A stretch of DNA of 64,000 nucleotides from an uncultured Mucilaginibacter sp. (GTDB lineage: Bacteria > Bacteroidota > Bacteroidia > Sphingobacteriales > Sphingobacteriaceae). A program made the position numbers and the translations under genes. Below, in pieces: positions 1 to 7,821 of the stretch (its first letter is position 1; the number at the start of each line of letters is the position of its first letter). The notes below the pieces were generated by a model that did not search any database, was not told where the DNA came from, and saw only the letters and a list, made by a program, of their open reading frames with translations. The DNA is taken from assembly GCA_903891475.1 (NCBI GenBank), contig CAITEP010000020.1:1-64000 (forward strand). The letters run 5' to 3'.

Positions 1-1
1 G

Positions 2-1396
2 GGTTTTGTGGTAAGCGATTGGAACTCGATAGGCGAAATGATTAACCATGGATATGTGAAGGATAGCTATGATGCGGCCCAAGTTGCCATTAACGCTGGT
101 AACGATATGGATATGGAGAGCAATAGCTACCTGAAAAATCTTGCCAAATTGGTTGCTGATAAAAAGGTATCTGAAAAGGTAATAGATGAAGCGGTTAGGC
201 GCATTTTAACCAAGAAATATGAGCTTGGCTTATTTAGCGACCCCTACCGATTTAGCGATGCCGACCGCGAAAAACGTATATTAAACAGGAAAGAGCACAC
301 AGAAGCTGCTTTGGATATCGCAAAAAAAAGCATTGTACTGTTAAAGAACGACCATCAAGTATTGCCACTTTCAAAAAATTTGAAATCAATTGCCATTATT
401 GGTCCGTTGGCAAAGGTTAAAAAGGATTTAAAAGGCTTTTGGTCGCTTGAGGTTGGTAATGTGAACGACATTGTTTCTGTTTACGAAGGTATGCAACAAC
501 AAGCGGGTAATACTAAGTTGCTATACGCTAGAGGTTGTGATATTACTGATACCAGTCGTGCTGGCTTTGCCGAGGCTTATAAAACAGCCATGCAAGCCGA
601 TGTGGTGGTAATGTCCATGGGCGAAAAATTTGATTGGACGGGTGAAGCCAAAAGCAGGTCGAATATTCATTTACCGGCTATTCAAGAAGAATTAATAAAA
701 ACGATTATGGCTACTAACAAGCCAGTTGTGGTATTATTGATGGCAGGGCGACCAATGATTTTTAACTGGACAGCCGACCATGTACCGGCTATTTTATATA
801 CTTGGTGGCTTGGCAATCAGGCAGGTAATGCCATTGCCGATGTGCTATATGGTAATTACAATCCAGCTGGTAAATTGCCTATTACCTTTCCACGTACAGA
901 AGGGCAAATTCCTATTTATTATAATCATTTTAACACCGGCAGGCCGGCACAAAATGATTCGGCGGTAAATTATACCTCAGCATATATTGATTTATTAAAC
1001 AGCCCTAAATTTGCCTTTGGGCATGGTTTAAGCTATACCACCTTTAGTTATAGCAACCTGCAAATCAATAAAAAAAACATGAAAAAAAAGGAAACCATTA
1101 CAGTTACCTTTAACATAACCAATAATGGCAATTATGCTGGCGAAGAAGTGGCGCAGTTTTATTTAAGGCAAATGGTGGCGCAACCATTAAGACCCATTAA
1201 GGAATTGAAAGGATTTGAAAAGGTGATGTTGCAGCCCAACGAAACAAGAACCATTACCTTCACCATTGATAGCGAAAAACTGGCTTTTTATAACGAACAG
1301 TTGGAGCGTATTACCCAACCCGGCGAGTTTAGCCTCATGATTGGTAGCGCGTCGGACGATATTAGGCTACAGGATAGTTTTACCCTCGTTGATTAA
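2..1396 (+). CDS. GH3 family beta-glucosidase, 5'-truncated by the window edge
   Basis: C-terminal 464 residues of a family 3 glycoside hydrolase (BglX type, usually about 750 aa), which hydrolyses beta-glucosides or related beta-linked sugars, normally in the periplasm. The frame is open from base 2, so the track start at base 8 is not a real start. The first visible residues, VVSDW, are the GH3 nucleophile motif (the Asp), followed by AGNDMDM. The GH3 C-terminal domain follows (SIVLLKND, then GEKFDWTGEAKSRS, which probably carries the acid/base Glu), then a C-terminal fibronectin-III-like domain with the usual FGHGLSYTTFSYSNL entry motif. The signal peptide and N-terminal barrel lie outside the window. 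It ends 14 bp before the NagB-like gene, so the two are probably co-transcribed. Substrate is unknown. Confidence 0.93.
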   Translation, partial: GFVVSDWNSIGEMINHGYVKDSYDAAQVAINAGNDMDMESNSYLKNLAKLVADKKVSEKVIDEAVRRILTKKYELGLFSDPYRFSDADREKRILNRKEHTEAALDIAKKSIVLLKNDHQVLPLSKNLKSIAIIGPLAKVKKDLKGFWSLEVGNVNDIVSVYEGMQQQAGNTKLLYARGCDITDTSRAGFAEAYKTAMQADVVVMSMGEKFDWTGEAKSRSNIHLPAIQEELIKTIMATNKPVVVLLMAGRPMIFNWTADHVPAILYTWWLGNQAGNAIADVLYGNYNPAGKLPITFPRTEGQIPIYYNHFNTGRPAQNDSAVNYTSAYIDLLNSPKFAFGHGLSYTTFSYSNLQINKKNMKKKETITVTFNITNNGNYAGEEVAQFYLRQMVAQPLRPIKELKGFEKVMLQPNETRTITFTIDSEKLAFYNEQLERITQPGEFSLMIGSASDDIRLQDSFTLVD

Positions 1397-1410
1397 TTAT
1401 CCTAAAAAAC

Positions 1411-2130
1411 ATGATTAAAACCTATCCTGATTTTGATGCCATGAGCCGTGCCGCCGCCGATTTAATAATCGGGCAGGTAAATAGCAAGCCAAACTCATTG
1501 CTATGCTTCCCTTCCGGGGAATCGCCAGCAGGCGTATTTAAATATTTAGTTGCCGATGCCAAGGCGGGCAAAGTAAATTTTGACGAATGTTATTTTGTAG
1601 GTTTAGATGAATGGGTTGGTTTAGGCAAGGAGGATGATGGTAGTTGTACCCGCTTTTTACGGGAACATTTTTTTGAACCGGCTGGCATAGCCGCTAGCAA
1701 AATTCATTTTTTTGATGCCAAAGCTGCCGATTTGGACAATGAGTGCGATAAAATGAATACTTTTATCATGCAACATGGGCCGCTGGATATCATGATGGTG
1801 GGCATAGGCATGAATGGTCATATAGGCCTCAATGAACCCGAAACAGATTTTAATTTGTACGCGCATTACGCCCCATTGGCAGAGACTACCATTACAGTAG
1901 GTCAAAAATACTTCACAATACCTACTATTTTAAGCAAAGGCATCACCTTAGGCTTGAAGCATCTTCAGGAAGCAAAATTGCCCTTACTGATTGCGGCTGG
2001 TGCTAAGAAAGCTGGAATCATATCCCAATCACTTAAAGGACCAATTGGTACACAAGTTCCGGCTACAATTTTTCAAACTTTGCCACATGGTTTGGTATTG
2101 TTGGATGAGGGAGCCGCTTCGGAATTGTGA
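1411..2130 (+). CDS. nagB: Glucosamine-6-phosphate deaminase family protein (NagB-like)
   Basis: Predicted cytoplasmic deaminase/isomerase converting glucosamine-6-phosphate to fructose-6-phosphate and ammonia. The 239-aa length fits the short Gram-positive-type NagB (about 240 aa) rather than the 266-aa E. coli enzyme. Visible motifs are the substrate-binding loop FPSGESPAG, GLDEW (catalytic Asp), and GIGMNGHIGLNEP, the NagB signature with the ring-opening His. Paralogous sugar-phosphate isomerases or 6-phosphogluconolactonases share the fold, but the GHIGLNEP motif favours NagB. It follows the GH3 gene by 14 bp, suggesting that the glycosidase and the deaminase serve amino-sugar or glycoside catabolism together. 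The symbol is assigned by family; true substrate specificity is not shown. Confidence 0.82.
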   Translation: MIKTYPDFDAMSRAAADLIIGQVNSKPNSLLCFPSGESPAGVFKYLVADAKAGKVNFDECYFVGLDEWVGLGKEDDGSCTRFLREHFFEPAGIAASKIHFFDAKAADLDNECDKMNTFIMQHGPLDIMMVGIGMNGHIGLNEPETDFNLYAHYAPLAETTITVGQKYFTIPTILSKGITLGLKHLQEAKLPLLIAAGAKKAGIISQSLKGPIGTQVPATIFQTLPHGLVLLDEGAASEL

Positions 2131-2185
2131 TAAAAAAATTAATTTAAAATCATTCCCACCCAAAGTCTGTGTCCCCCCAAAGCCA

Positions 2186-2329
2186 GTTCAAGCGTCTACG
2201 CTTGAACTTAACCTATTTTCAGCGTCTAAGCTGAATCTAATTGTTTTATTATTTTAAGCGTGGACGCTTAAAAATGCGAAACTTTCAAGCGTGGACGCTT
2301 GAAAGGGCGAAAACGCTTGAAAGGGCGAA
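2186..2329. repeat. Cluster of four short palindromes plus a 16-bp direct repeat
   Basis: Four inverted repeats lie within 120 bp: GTTCAAGCG/CGCTTGAAC (2186-2207, loop TCTA), TTCAGC/GCTGAA (2218-2235), TTTTAAGCG/CGCTTAAAA (2252-2273, loop TGGA) and CTTTCAAGCG/CGCTTGAAAG (2282-2305, loop TGGA). The 16-mer CGCTTGAAAGGGCGAA occurs at 2296-2311 and again at 2314-2329. They share an AGCGTNNACGCT-like core, while the outer arm bases change in a compensated way. The ORF track runs glyS upstream through these repeats, but that extension is not coding. Confidence 0.85.
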
Positions 2330-2393
2330 GACTTTAACCCTTTATATTCAATTATCCTACATAAATATTTACCCCAATCAAAAATTTCGGGCT

Positions 2394-2422
2394 TTTGCAC
2401 TTTCACAAAAAAACTATCTTTG
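2394..2422 (+). promoter_or_regulatory. Bacteroidetes-type promoter of glyS
   Basis: TTTG at 2394-2397 and a perfect -7 box TATCTTTG (TANNTTTG) at 2415-2422 are separated by 17 bp. The box ends only 7 bp before the glyS ATG, so the transcript would have a very short leader. This supports the downstream start codon. Confidence 0.7.
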
Positions 2423-2429
2423 CGCTATT

Positions 2430-3911
2430 ATGAGTAAACCGAACGACGAACTATTTAAAAATGTTATTTCGCATGCCAAAGAGTATGGCTTTGTTTTTCC
2501 TTCCTCCGAGATTTATGATGGCCTGAGCGCCGTTTATGATTACGGCCAAAATGGTGTTGAACTAAAAAACAACATTAAAACCTATTGGTGGAAAGCAATG
2601 GTGCAAATGCATGAAAACATAGTTGGGATTGATTCGGCTATATTTATGCACCCTACTATATGGAAAGCGAGCGGTCACGTTGATGGCTTTAGCGACCCGA
2701 TGATTGATAATAAAGATTCGAAAAAGCGCTATCGTGCCGACCAGCTTTTGGAAGATAAGATTGACCGTTATACCAAAGATGGCAAAACTGCTAAGGCAGA
2801 GCAATTGCAGGCCGATATGGATGAGGCTTTGAAGGCCGAAAACTTGCCACGCCTAAAAGAATTAATTATTGAGCACGAAATAGCTTGCCCGGTAAGCGGT
2901 ACACGTAACTGGACCGATGTCCGTCAGTTTAACCTCATGTTCAGCACCCAAATGGGTGCCGTTGCCGATGATGCCGATGTGGTTTACCTAAGGCCCGAAA
3001 CAGCCCAAGGTATTTTTGTAAACTATCTGAACGTGCAAAAATCGGGCAGGATGAAAATCCCCTTTGGTATCGCGCAAATAGGTAAGGCTTTCCGTAACGA
3101 GGTAATTGCACGCCAGTTTATTATCCGCATGCGCGAATTTGAGCAAATGGAAATGCAATACTTTGTTCGCCCTGGTACCCAAAAGGAGTGGTTTAACAAA
3201 TGGAAAGAAACCCGTTTAAAATGGCACCTGGCTTTAGGAACCGAGCCCGAAAAATACCGTTACCATGAGCATACCAAATTGGCTCATTATGCCGATGCGG
3301 CTTACGATATTGAATTTGAATTTCCGTTTGGGTTTAAAGAGGTGGAAGGTATACATAGCCGTACCGATTTTGATTTAAGTCAGCATCAAAAGTTCTCGAA
3401 CAAAAAGATGCAATACTTTGATCCGGAGGTCGACCCTGATACCGATAAACCTTATGGTAATTACATTCCATATGTAATAGAAACATCGATAGGTTTGGAC
3501 AGGATGTTTTTACTGACCATGATCAACGCTTTTGAAGAGGAAGACTTAAGCACCGAAGAAAAACAAGATAGTAGAACTGTTTTAAAACTACACCCTTGCT
3601 TGGCACCTGTTAAAGCGGCCATCTTCCCATTGATTAAAAAGGATGGTCTCCCGGAAAAAGCACGGGAGATTATGGACAAGCTTAAAATCGACTTTAATGT
3701 ACAATACGAAGAAAAGGATGCCATTGGTAAACGTTACCGCAGACAAGATGCCATAGGCACGCCTTTTTGTATTACGGTCGACCATCAAACATTGGAAGAC
3801 AATACCGTAACCATACGCCACCGTGATACGATGGCGCAAGAGCGTGTGAACGCCAACGACTTAGGGAAAATTATTGGTGATTTAGTTAGCTGGAAAAATT
3901 TATTGAGTTAA
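2430..3911 (+). CDS. glyS: Glycyl-tRNA synthetase, single-chain (alpha2) type
   Basis: Class II aminoacyl-tRNA synthetase that charges tRNA-Gly in the cytoplasm. I place the start at ATG 2430 (493 aa, MSKPNDELF), not at the track start 2241, because 2241-2429 holds palindromic repeats and a promoter whose -7 box ends 7 bp upstream. Visible class II features are an N-terminal block with GFVFPSSEIYDGL, motif 2 in FRNEVIARQFIIRMREFEQME, the motif 3 region IPYVIETSIGLDRM, and a C-terminal anticodon-binding domain from about residue 390 (LHPCLAPVKAAIFPL). It is the eukaryote/archaea/Bacteroidetes-like homodimeric enzyme, not the alpha2beta2 GlyQS form. It appears monocistronic. Confidence 0.95.
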   Translation: MSKPNDELFKNVISHAKEYGFVFPSSEIYDGLSAVYDYGQNGVELKNNIKTYWWKAMVQMHENIVGIDSAIFMHPTIWKASGHVDGFSDPMIDNKDSKKRYRADQLLEDKIDRYTKDGKTAKAEQLQADMDEALKAENLPRLKELIIEHEIACPVSGTRNWTDVRQFNLMFSTQMGAVADDADVVYLRPETAQGIFVNYLNVQKSGRMKIPFGIAQIGKAFRNEVIARQFIIRMREFEQMEMQYFVRPGTQKEWFNKWKETRLKWHLALGTEPEKYRYHEHTKLAHYADAAYDIEFEFPFGFKEVEGIHSRTDFDLSQHQKFSNKKMQYFDPEVDPDTDKPYGNYIPYVIETSIGLDRMFLLTMINAFEEEDLSTEEKQDSRTVLKLHPCLAPVKAAIFPLIKKDGLPEKAREIMDKLKIDFNVQYEEKDAIGKRYRRQDAIGTPFCITVDHQTLEDNTVTIRHRDTMAQERVNANDLGKIIGDLVSWKNLLS

Positions 3912-4029
3912 GCTGATAAAACTATTTCGTCTGTTTAAATGGTGTTACTGGTCGATAAGTTTTGGCTTTAAGCCGATTTTATGCTATTGTTATGCAAAAC
4001 AATCTTATTTTTGGTTAAGCAATTTTAAA

Positions 4030-5031
4030 ATGAAAAAGTTTAACCAATTATTTGTTTTGTTGGCATTGTTGCCTTTTTTAGCAATTAACGCGCAAGGTTT
4101 AAAAGTTCAAAAAACTTTCCCGATAAAAAGTGCCGGCGGGTATGATTATATCACGGTCGATTCTGTTTCCGATAACCTGTATGTATCGCATGGTACACAG
4201 GTAAATATCCTCAATAAAACCACAGGAGATTCCATAGGGGTAATTTCTTCAGATAAGGATGTACATGGAATAGCGATAGCTCATGAGTTTGGTAAAGGCT
4301 ATATCACCAATGGCGGAGCCAATAGCGTTCTGATATTCGACCTAAAAACGAATAAAATTTTAGGTTCTGCTCCAACTGGGATGTTTGCCGATGGTATTTT
4401 TTACGACGATTTCTCCAAAAAAATAATCAGTTGCAATGGTCGCAGCAAGAACATGACAGTGATTGACCCGGTTACCGACCAATCAATAGCCACCATTCAA
4501 CTAACAGGCTGGCCCGAAACTGCTACCAGCGATGGTGCGGGCAAAATATATGTAAACAACTCCGAAAAAAGTGAAATTGATGTTATTGATGCCACTACCT
4601 ACAAAATCATCAACACTTGGCCTATTAAGCCCGGTAAGGACAATTCGGGCTTAGCGATTGATAGGCAAACCATGCATCTGTTTATTGGCTGTGGTAATAA
4701 GTTGCTGACTGTGATGGATGCCACCAATGGAAAAGTGATTACCACCGTACCAATAGGCGACGAAAGCGATGCCATAGGCTTTGATAAAAAATTGAAAATC
4801 ATTTATTCCTCCAACGGTGAAGGTACATTAACCGTGATAAAAGAACAATCGGCTAATAAATTTACAGTTTTACAAACCCTTAAAACTCAAAAAGGTGCGA
4901 GAACCATTGCGGTTGATCAAATTACCCATACTTTATATTTACCAACCGGACAATTCGCGCCCAAAAAACCCGGAACTTTTAGGCCATCGGTAATACCGGG
5001 TACGTTTAAGGTATTGGTGGTTGGGAAGTAA
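4030..5031 (+). CDS. Secreted YncE-like beta-propeller (YVTN repeat) protein
   Basis: Predicted exported protein of 333 aa with a signal peptide (MKKFNQLFVLLALLPFLAINAQG, cleavage after NA). The body is made of repeated blades with the YVTN/NHL-type pattern, for example DNLYVSHGTQVNILNKTTG, KGYITNGGANSVLIFDLKT, GKIYVNNSEKSEIDVIDA and HLFIGCGNKLLTVMDATNG, indicating a seven-bladed propeller related to YncE. No catalytic motif is visible. Such proteins are probably periplasmic ligand- or DNA-binding scaffolds; the actual role here is unknown. It is preceded by about 118 bp after glyS and followed by a repeat-rich spacer, so it is likely a single-gene unit. Confidence 0.8.
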   Translation: MKKFNQLFVLLALLPFLAINAQGLKVQKTFPIKSAGGYDYITVDSVSDNLYVSHGTQVNILNKTTGDSIGVISSDKDVHGIAIAHEFGKGYITNGGANSVLIFDLKTNKILGSAPTGMFADGIFYDDFSKKIISCNGRSKNMTVIDPVTDQSIATIQLTGWPETATSDGAGKIYVNNSEKSEIDVIDATTYKIINTWPIKPGKDNSGLAIDRQTMHLFIGCGNKLLTVMDATNGKVITTVPIGDESDAIGFDKKLKIIYSSNGEGTLTVIKEQSANKFTVLQTLKTQKGARTIAVDQITHTLYLPTGQFAPKKPGTFRPSVIPGTFKVLVVGK

Positions 5032-5219
5032 ACAAAGTTTGTAATTAACACAAATTACGCGATAGATATATTTTTAAATCTAAATAATTGATTTCAACAA
5101 TATGATATTGAACTATCTATTGCTAAGCATTAGAAAAATATTGAAAATCAATGTTTTATAGAATTTGTAATTTCTATTGCGTAATCTGGGCTTAAGCATA
5201 TAGCCTTTGGGGTCAAAAC

Positions 5220-5336
5220 CAATCCGAAGGATTGACATGTTTATAGAAAAGATGAAGGGGAAAAATTCGACCCCGAATGGGGTCGTATACCTCATATACT
5301 ATATATGCTATAAACATTTAATCCCATTGGGATTAA
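5220..5336. repeat. Cruciform-like intergenic repeat element with three hairpins and closing arms
   Basis: Within the 428-bp spacer 5032-5459 there is an ordered structure: hairpin CAATCC/GGATTG (5220-5234), arm ATGTTTATAG (5237-5246), inner hairpin CGACCCC/GGGGTCG (5268-5285), arm CTATAAACAT (5308-5317, exact complement of the first arm), and hairpin TTAATCCC/GGGATTAA (5318-5336). It resembles a family of dispersed palindromic repeats I remember from Bacteroidetes genomes. No ORF fits. The rest of the spacer is AT-rich with nothing recognisable. Confidence 0.75.
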
Positions 5337-5459
5337 TCTTATTTAGTATAAGGGTTTTAATTGATGTTTAAAAGCCATTTAAACTGTCTTCAAATTGTTT
5401 TATTTTGGTATATTTAAAACCAAACGGGGCATTTTTACGTATATTAGTAAAAAACATAT

Positions 5460-6512
5460 ATGCCCTTTATAGCCGCTACTGCAAAAATTGATTTCCCGCA
5501 TAGAGTAGACCAACAAGAAGTTAAAAAACAAGCCCAGGAAATGTTCTCGGAAAATTTCCCGGAAACTGCCCGACTGATTTTTGCCTTTGACAATACCGAA
5601 ATAAAATTCCGAAACTTTTGCGAAACTATTCCCTATTATAAAAGTCCGAATACGTTTGAAGAGCGGAATAATAAATACATCGATACCACACTTACCTACT
5701 CGGTAAAGGCTGTTGAAGAATGTATTGCTAAAGCTGAAATTGAAAAAGAGGCTATTACCGATATTATTTTTGTATCTACCACTGGCTTAGCTACACCAAG
5801 TATGGACGCGCTCATTATCAATAAAATGCGCCTTAACCAGCATATTAACCGTATTCCCGTTTGGGGGCTTGGTTGCGGGGGAGGGGTATCGGGCATGGCG
5901 AAAGCGAATATGCTTGCCATCGCCAATCCAAAGGCCATTGTTTTGTTGGTAGCAGTTGAGCTGTGCTCATTAACACTTATCAAAAACGATTATAGCAAGA
6001 GTAACTTTATAGGTTCAAGCCTGTTTTCGGATGGTGTGGCGGCGTGTTTGATAAAGGGCGACAGCTTCCAATCGGAAAAAAAGGTAAATTATGTCGCGTC
6101 ATCCAGTAAGCTTTATTATGATTCCTTAGAAGTAATGGGTTGGGATTTTCAGGATACTGGGTTTAAGGTATTGTTCTCGAAAGATATCCCCAAATTCATC
6201 CATGAAAACATCAAGGCTGATATTGATGCGTTTTTAGCCAAGCACAATTTGACAATAGCCGATATCAAAAACTTTATTTTTCATCCAGGAGGCAAAAAGG
6301 TTTTGGAGGCTTATCAGGATGCTTTGGGTGTTGAGGGCGATTTTCTGAAAAATACCCGTGAAATTATGGGCAATTATGGCAATATGTCGAGCGCTACGGT
6401 TTTATATGTGCTCGATAAATTCATGACCGAAGGTTTTGAACCGGGTTACGGACTGATGCTAGCCATGGGGCCAGGCTTCTCCAGCGAGATGGTTTTATTG
6501 AAAATTGCTTAA
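5460..6512 (+). CDS. Type III polyketide synthase (chalcone/stilbene synthase family)
   Basis: Thiolase-fold condensing enzyme that extends an acyl-CoA starter with malonyl-CoA, typically giving alkylpyrones or alkylresorcinols in bacteria. The 350-aa length is typical. The catalytic triad is visible: Cys139 in GLGCGGGVSGMAKA, His in FIFHPGGKK, and Asn in EIMGNYGNMSSATVLYVL. The C-terminal GPGFSSEMVLL is the usual GPGL-like family end. The next gene, an ICMT-family methyltransferase, overlaps its 3' end by 8 bp, the same pairing as srsA-srsB of Streptomyces phenolic lipid synthesis. The product is likely a membrane phenolic lipid or pyrone (inference). Starter and cyclisation type cannot be read from sequence. 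Confidence 0.92.
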   Translation: MPFIAATAKIDFPHRVDQQEVKKQAQEMFSENFPETARLIFAFDNTEIKFRNFCETIPYYKSPNTFEERNNKYIDTTLTYSVKAVEECIAKAEIEKEAITDIIFVSTTGLATPSMDALIINKMRLNQHINRIPVWGLGCGGGVSGMAKANMLAIANPKAIVLLVAVELCSLTLIKNDYSKSNFIGSSLFSDGVAACLIKGDSFQSEKKVNYVASSSKLYYDSLEVMGWDFQDTGFKVLFSKDIPKFIHENIKADIDAFLAKHNLTIADIKNFIFHPGGKKVLEAYQDALGVEGDFLKNTREIMGNYGNMSSATVLYVLDKFMTEGFEPGYGLMLAMGPGFSSEMVLLKIA

Positions 6513-7092
6513 TTCACCACCCTCAATTTATTCTAACATGGACTTAAAAGCAACTGCCGATCACCTATTCGTTTACATCTACACGCAATTTATCGCGCAA
6601 AACTGGTTGTTTTACGCTTTTGTTTTATTCATCATCGTCCAAAGATTATTGGAACTTTTTGTAAACAAACGCAACGAAAAATGGCTTTTGCAACAGGGTG
6701 CCGTTCAATACGGACAAGGGCATTATCCGTTTATGATAGCCCTACATACTTTTTTTATTTTATCGCTTGTTATTGAATACGTTTTGCGAGGTGGTGCTCA
6801 AATTAGCTATTCGCTGTTAACCATTTATTTTTTAATCCTAGTATTTAAGTGTTATACCTTAGCGGCTATCGGGAAGTATTGGAGCACCAAAATATATCGG
6901 ATTCCCGGGGTATCTCCTGTTTTAAGAGGACCTTATAAATATTTCAAGCATCCTAATTATACCGAGGTTGTTTTGGAAATTGCGGTGATACCGCTCATAT
7001 TCCACCTTTACATTACCGCAATCGTATTTACCATCCTAAACGCTTGGATGCTTTATGTTAGGATAAAGGAAGAAAACAAAGTTTGGGCATAG
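6505..7092 (+). CDS. Isoprenylcysteine carboxyl methyltransferase (ICMT) family membrane methyltransferase
   Basis: Integral membrane SAM-dependent methyltransferase of 195 aa with about four to five hydrophobic segments. The C-terminal SAM-binding region is visible as GPYKYFKHPNYTEVVLEIAVIPL (RHPxY-like motif) followed by RIKEENKVW. Genes of this family adjacent to type III PKSs O-methylate the polyketide (SrsB is the studied example). The ATG at 6538 (MDLKATADH) is a plausible alternative start that would avoid the overlap with the PKS gene; the TTG used by the track at 6505 is less convincing. It ends 4 bp before the stop codon of the convergent operon on the other strand. Confidence 0.82.
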   Translation: MLNSPPSIYSNMDLKATADHLFVYIYTQFIAQNWLFYAFVLFIIVQRLLELFVNKRNEKWLLQQGAVQYGQGHYPFMIALHTFFILSLVIEYVLRGGAQISYSLLTIYFLILVFKCYTLAAIGKYWSTKIYRIPGVSPVLRGPYKYFKHPNYTEVVLEIAVIPLIFHLYITAIVFTILNAWMLYVRIKEENKVWA

Positions 7093-7096
7093 GCAA

Positions 7097-7774
7097 TTAA
7101 TCCTGATGGGCAAATTCCTTCAAATCGCTCTTGTTAACAATGCTCTTATTTTCGTGCAGTTGATAATGAAAATTTTCAAGCTTTTGTAATAAATGCTGTA
7201 AAGCAAGTTTTTCCGTAAAGCTTAAATCACCGGTTACCATTTTACCTACATAGCTCATATCTTCAAAAATACTATATAAAAGCTCTTTGCCTTGTTGTGT
7301 AATGGCGATGCGTTTGCCACGTTTATCGTTTTCATCATCCCATTGTTTGGCTAACCCGGCTGCAATCAATCGCCTAATTACCTCAGTACCCGAAGTTTTT
7401 TCTTGTATGTTCTTGCTAATCAAATCTCCTTTTGACAAATCTTCATGTGTCAGCAATATGGCCAAACAGGTAAAATCTTCACCAGTTTGCAGGGGGGTAC
7501 CTTCCAATGCTTTTTTTATGTATGATTTCGCGTACCTGCTCATGTAAATAAATAATCTGCCAATATTGTTATCAATCTGGTAAGCTAAATCGGTTGCAAC
7601 TGGCTCTTCATTTCCAAACCTCGCATCAGGGCTAGTTTCATAATTCTTTTGTTCGGTTACGTGGTTTACCAAATAACCTGCAAAGTCGGCAAGGGTAGGT
7701 TCGCTATTTTGATTTTCATTTTCAAAACCCTCAACCAGGCTCATCAATTGGTGCATTAAGGCGTACGTCTTCAT
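7097..7774 (-). CDS. MarR-family winged-helix transcriptional regulator
   Basis: 225-aa predicted DNA-binding protein, last gene of the folE operon. The winged-helix core is seen around residues 95-165: FTCLAILLTHEDLSKGDLISKN, then the recognition-helix region TSGTEVIRRLIAAGLAKQ and the wing WDDENDKRGKRIAITQQG, which fits the DxRxxxxxLTxxG signature of MarR. An N-terminal extension of about 75 residues is longer than in typical MarR proteins (about 145 aa) and may carry an extra dimerisation part. Placement in the operon suggests it controls this operon or the convergent PKS pair; no operator was identified. Confidence 0.8.
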   Translation of the reverse strand: MKTYALMHQLMSLVEGFENENQNSEPTLADFAGYLVNHVTEQKNYETSPDARFGNEEPVATDLAYQIDNNIGRLFIYMSRYAKSYIKKALEGTPLQTGEDFTCLAILLTHEDLSKGDLISKNIQEKTSGTEVIRRLIAAGLAKQWDDENDKRGKRIAITQQGKELLYSIFEDMSYVGKMVTGDLSFTEKLALQHLLQKLENFHYQLHENKSIVNKSDLKEFAHQD

Positions 7775-7821
7775 TTTTTGTTAAATGATGTATTTTGCAA
7801 ATGTATCATATTGTAGCATAA

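Noticed and set aside
2241-2429. Track extension of glyS upstream to 2241
   Set aside because: It reads through palindromic repeats and a promoter; translation MFYYFKRGRLKMRNFQ... is repeat-derived, and ATG 2430 gives the normal GlyRS N-terminus.
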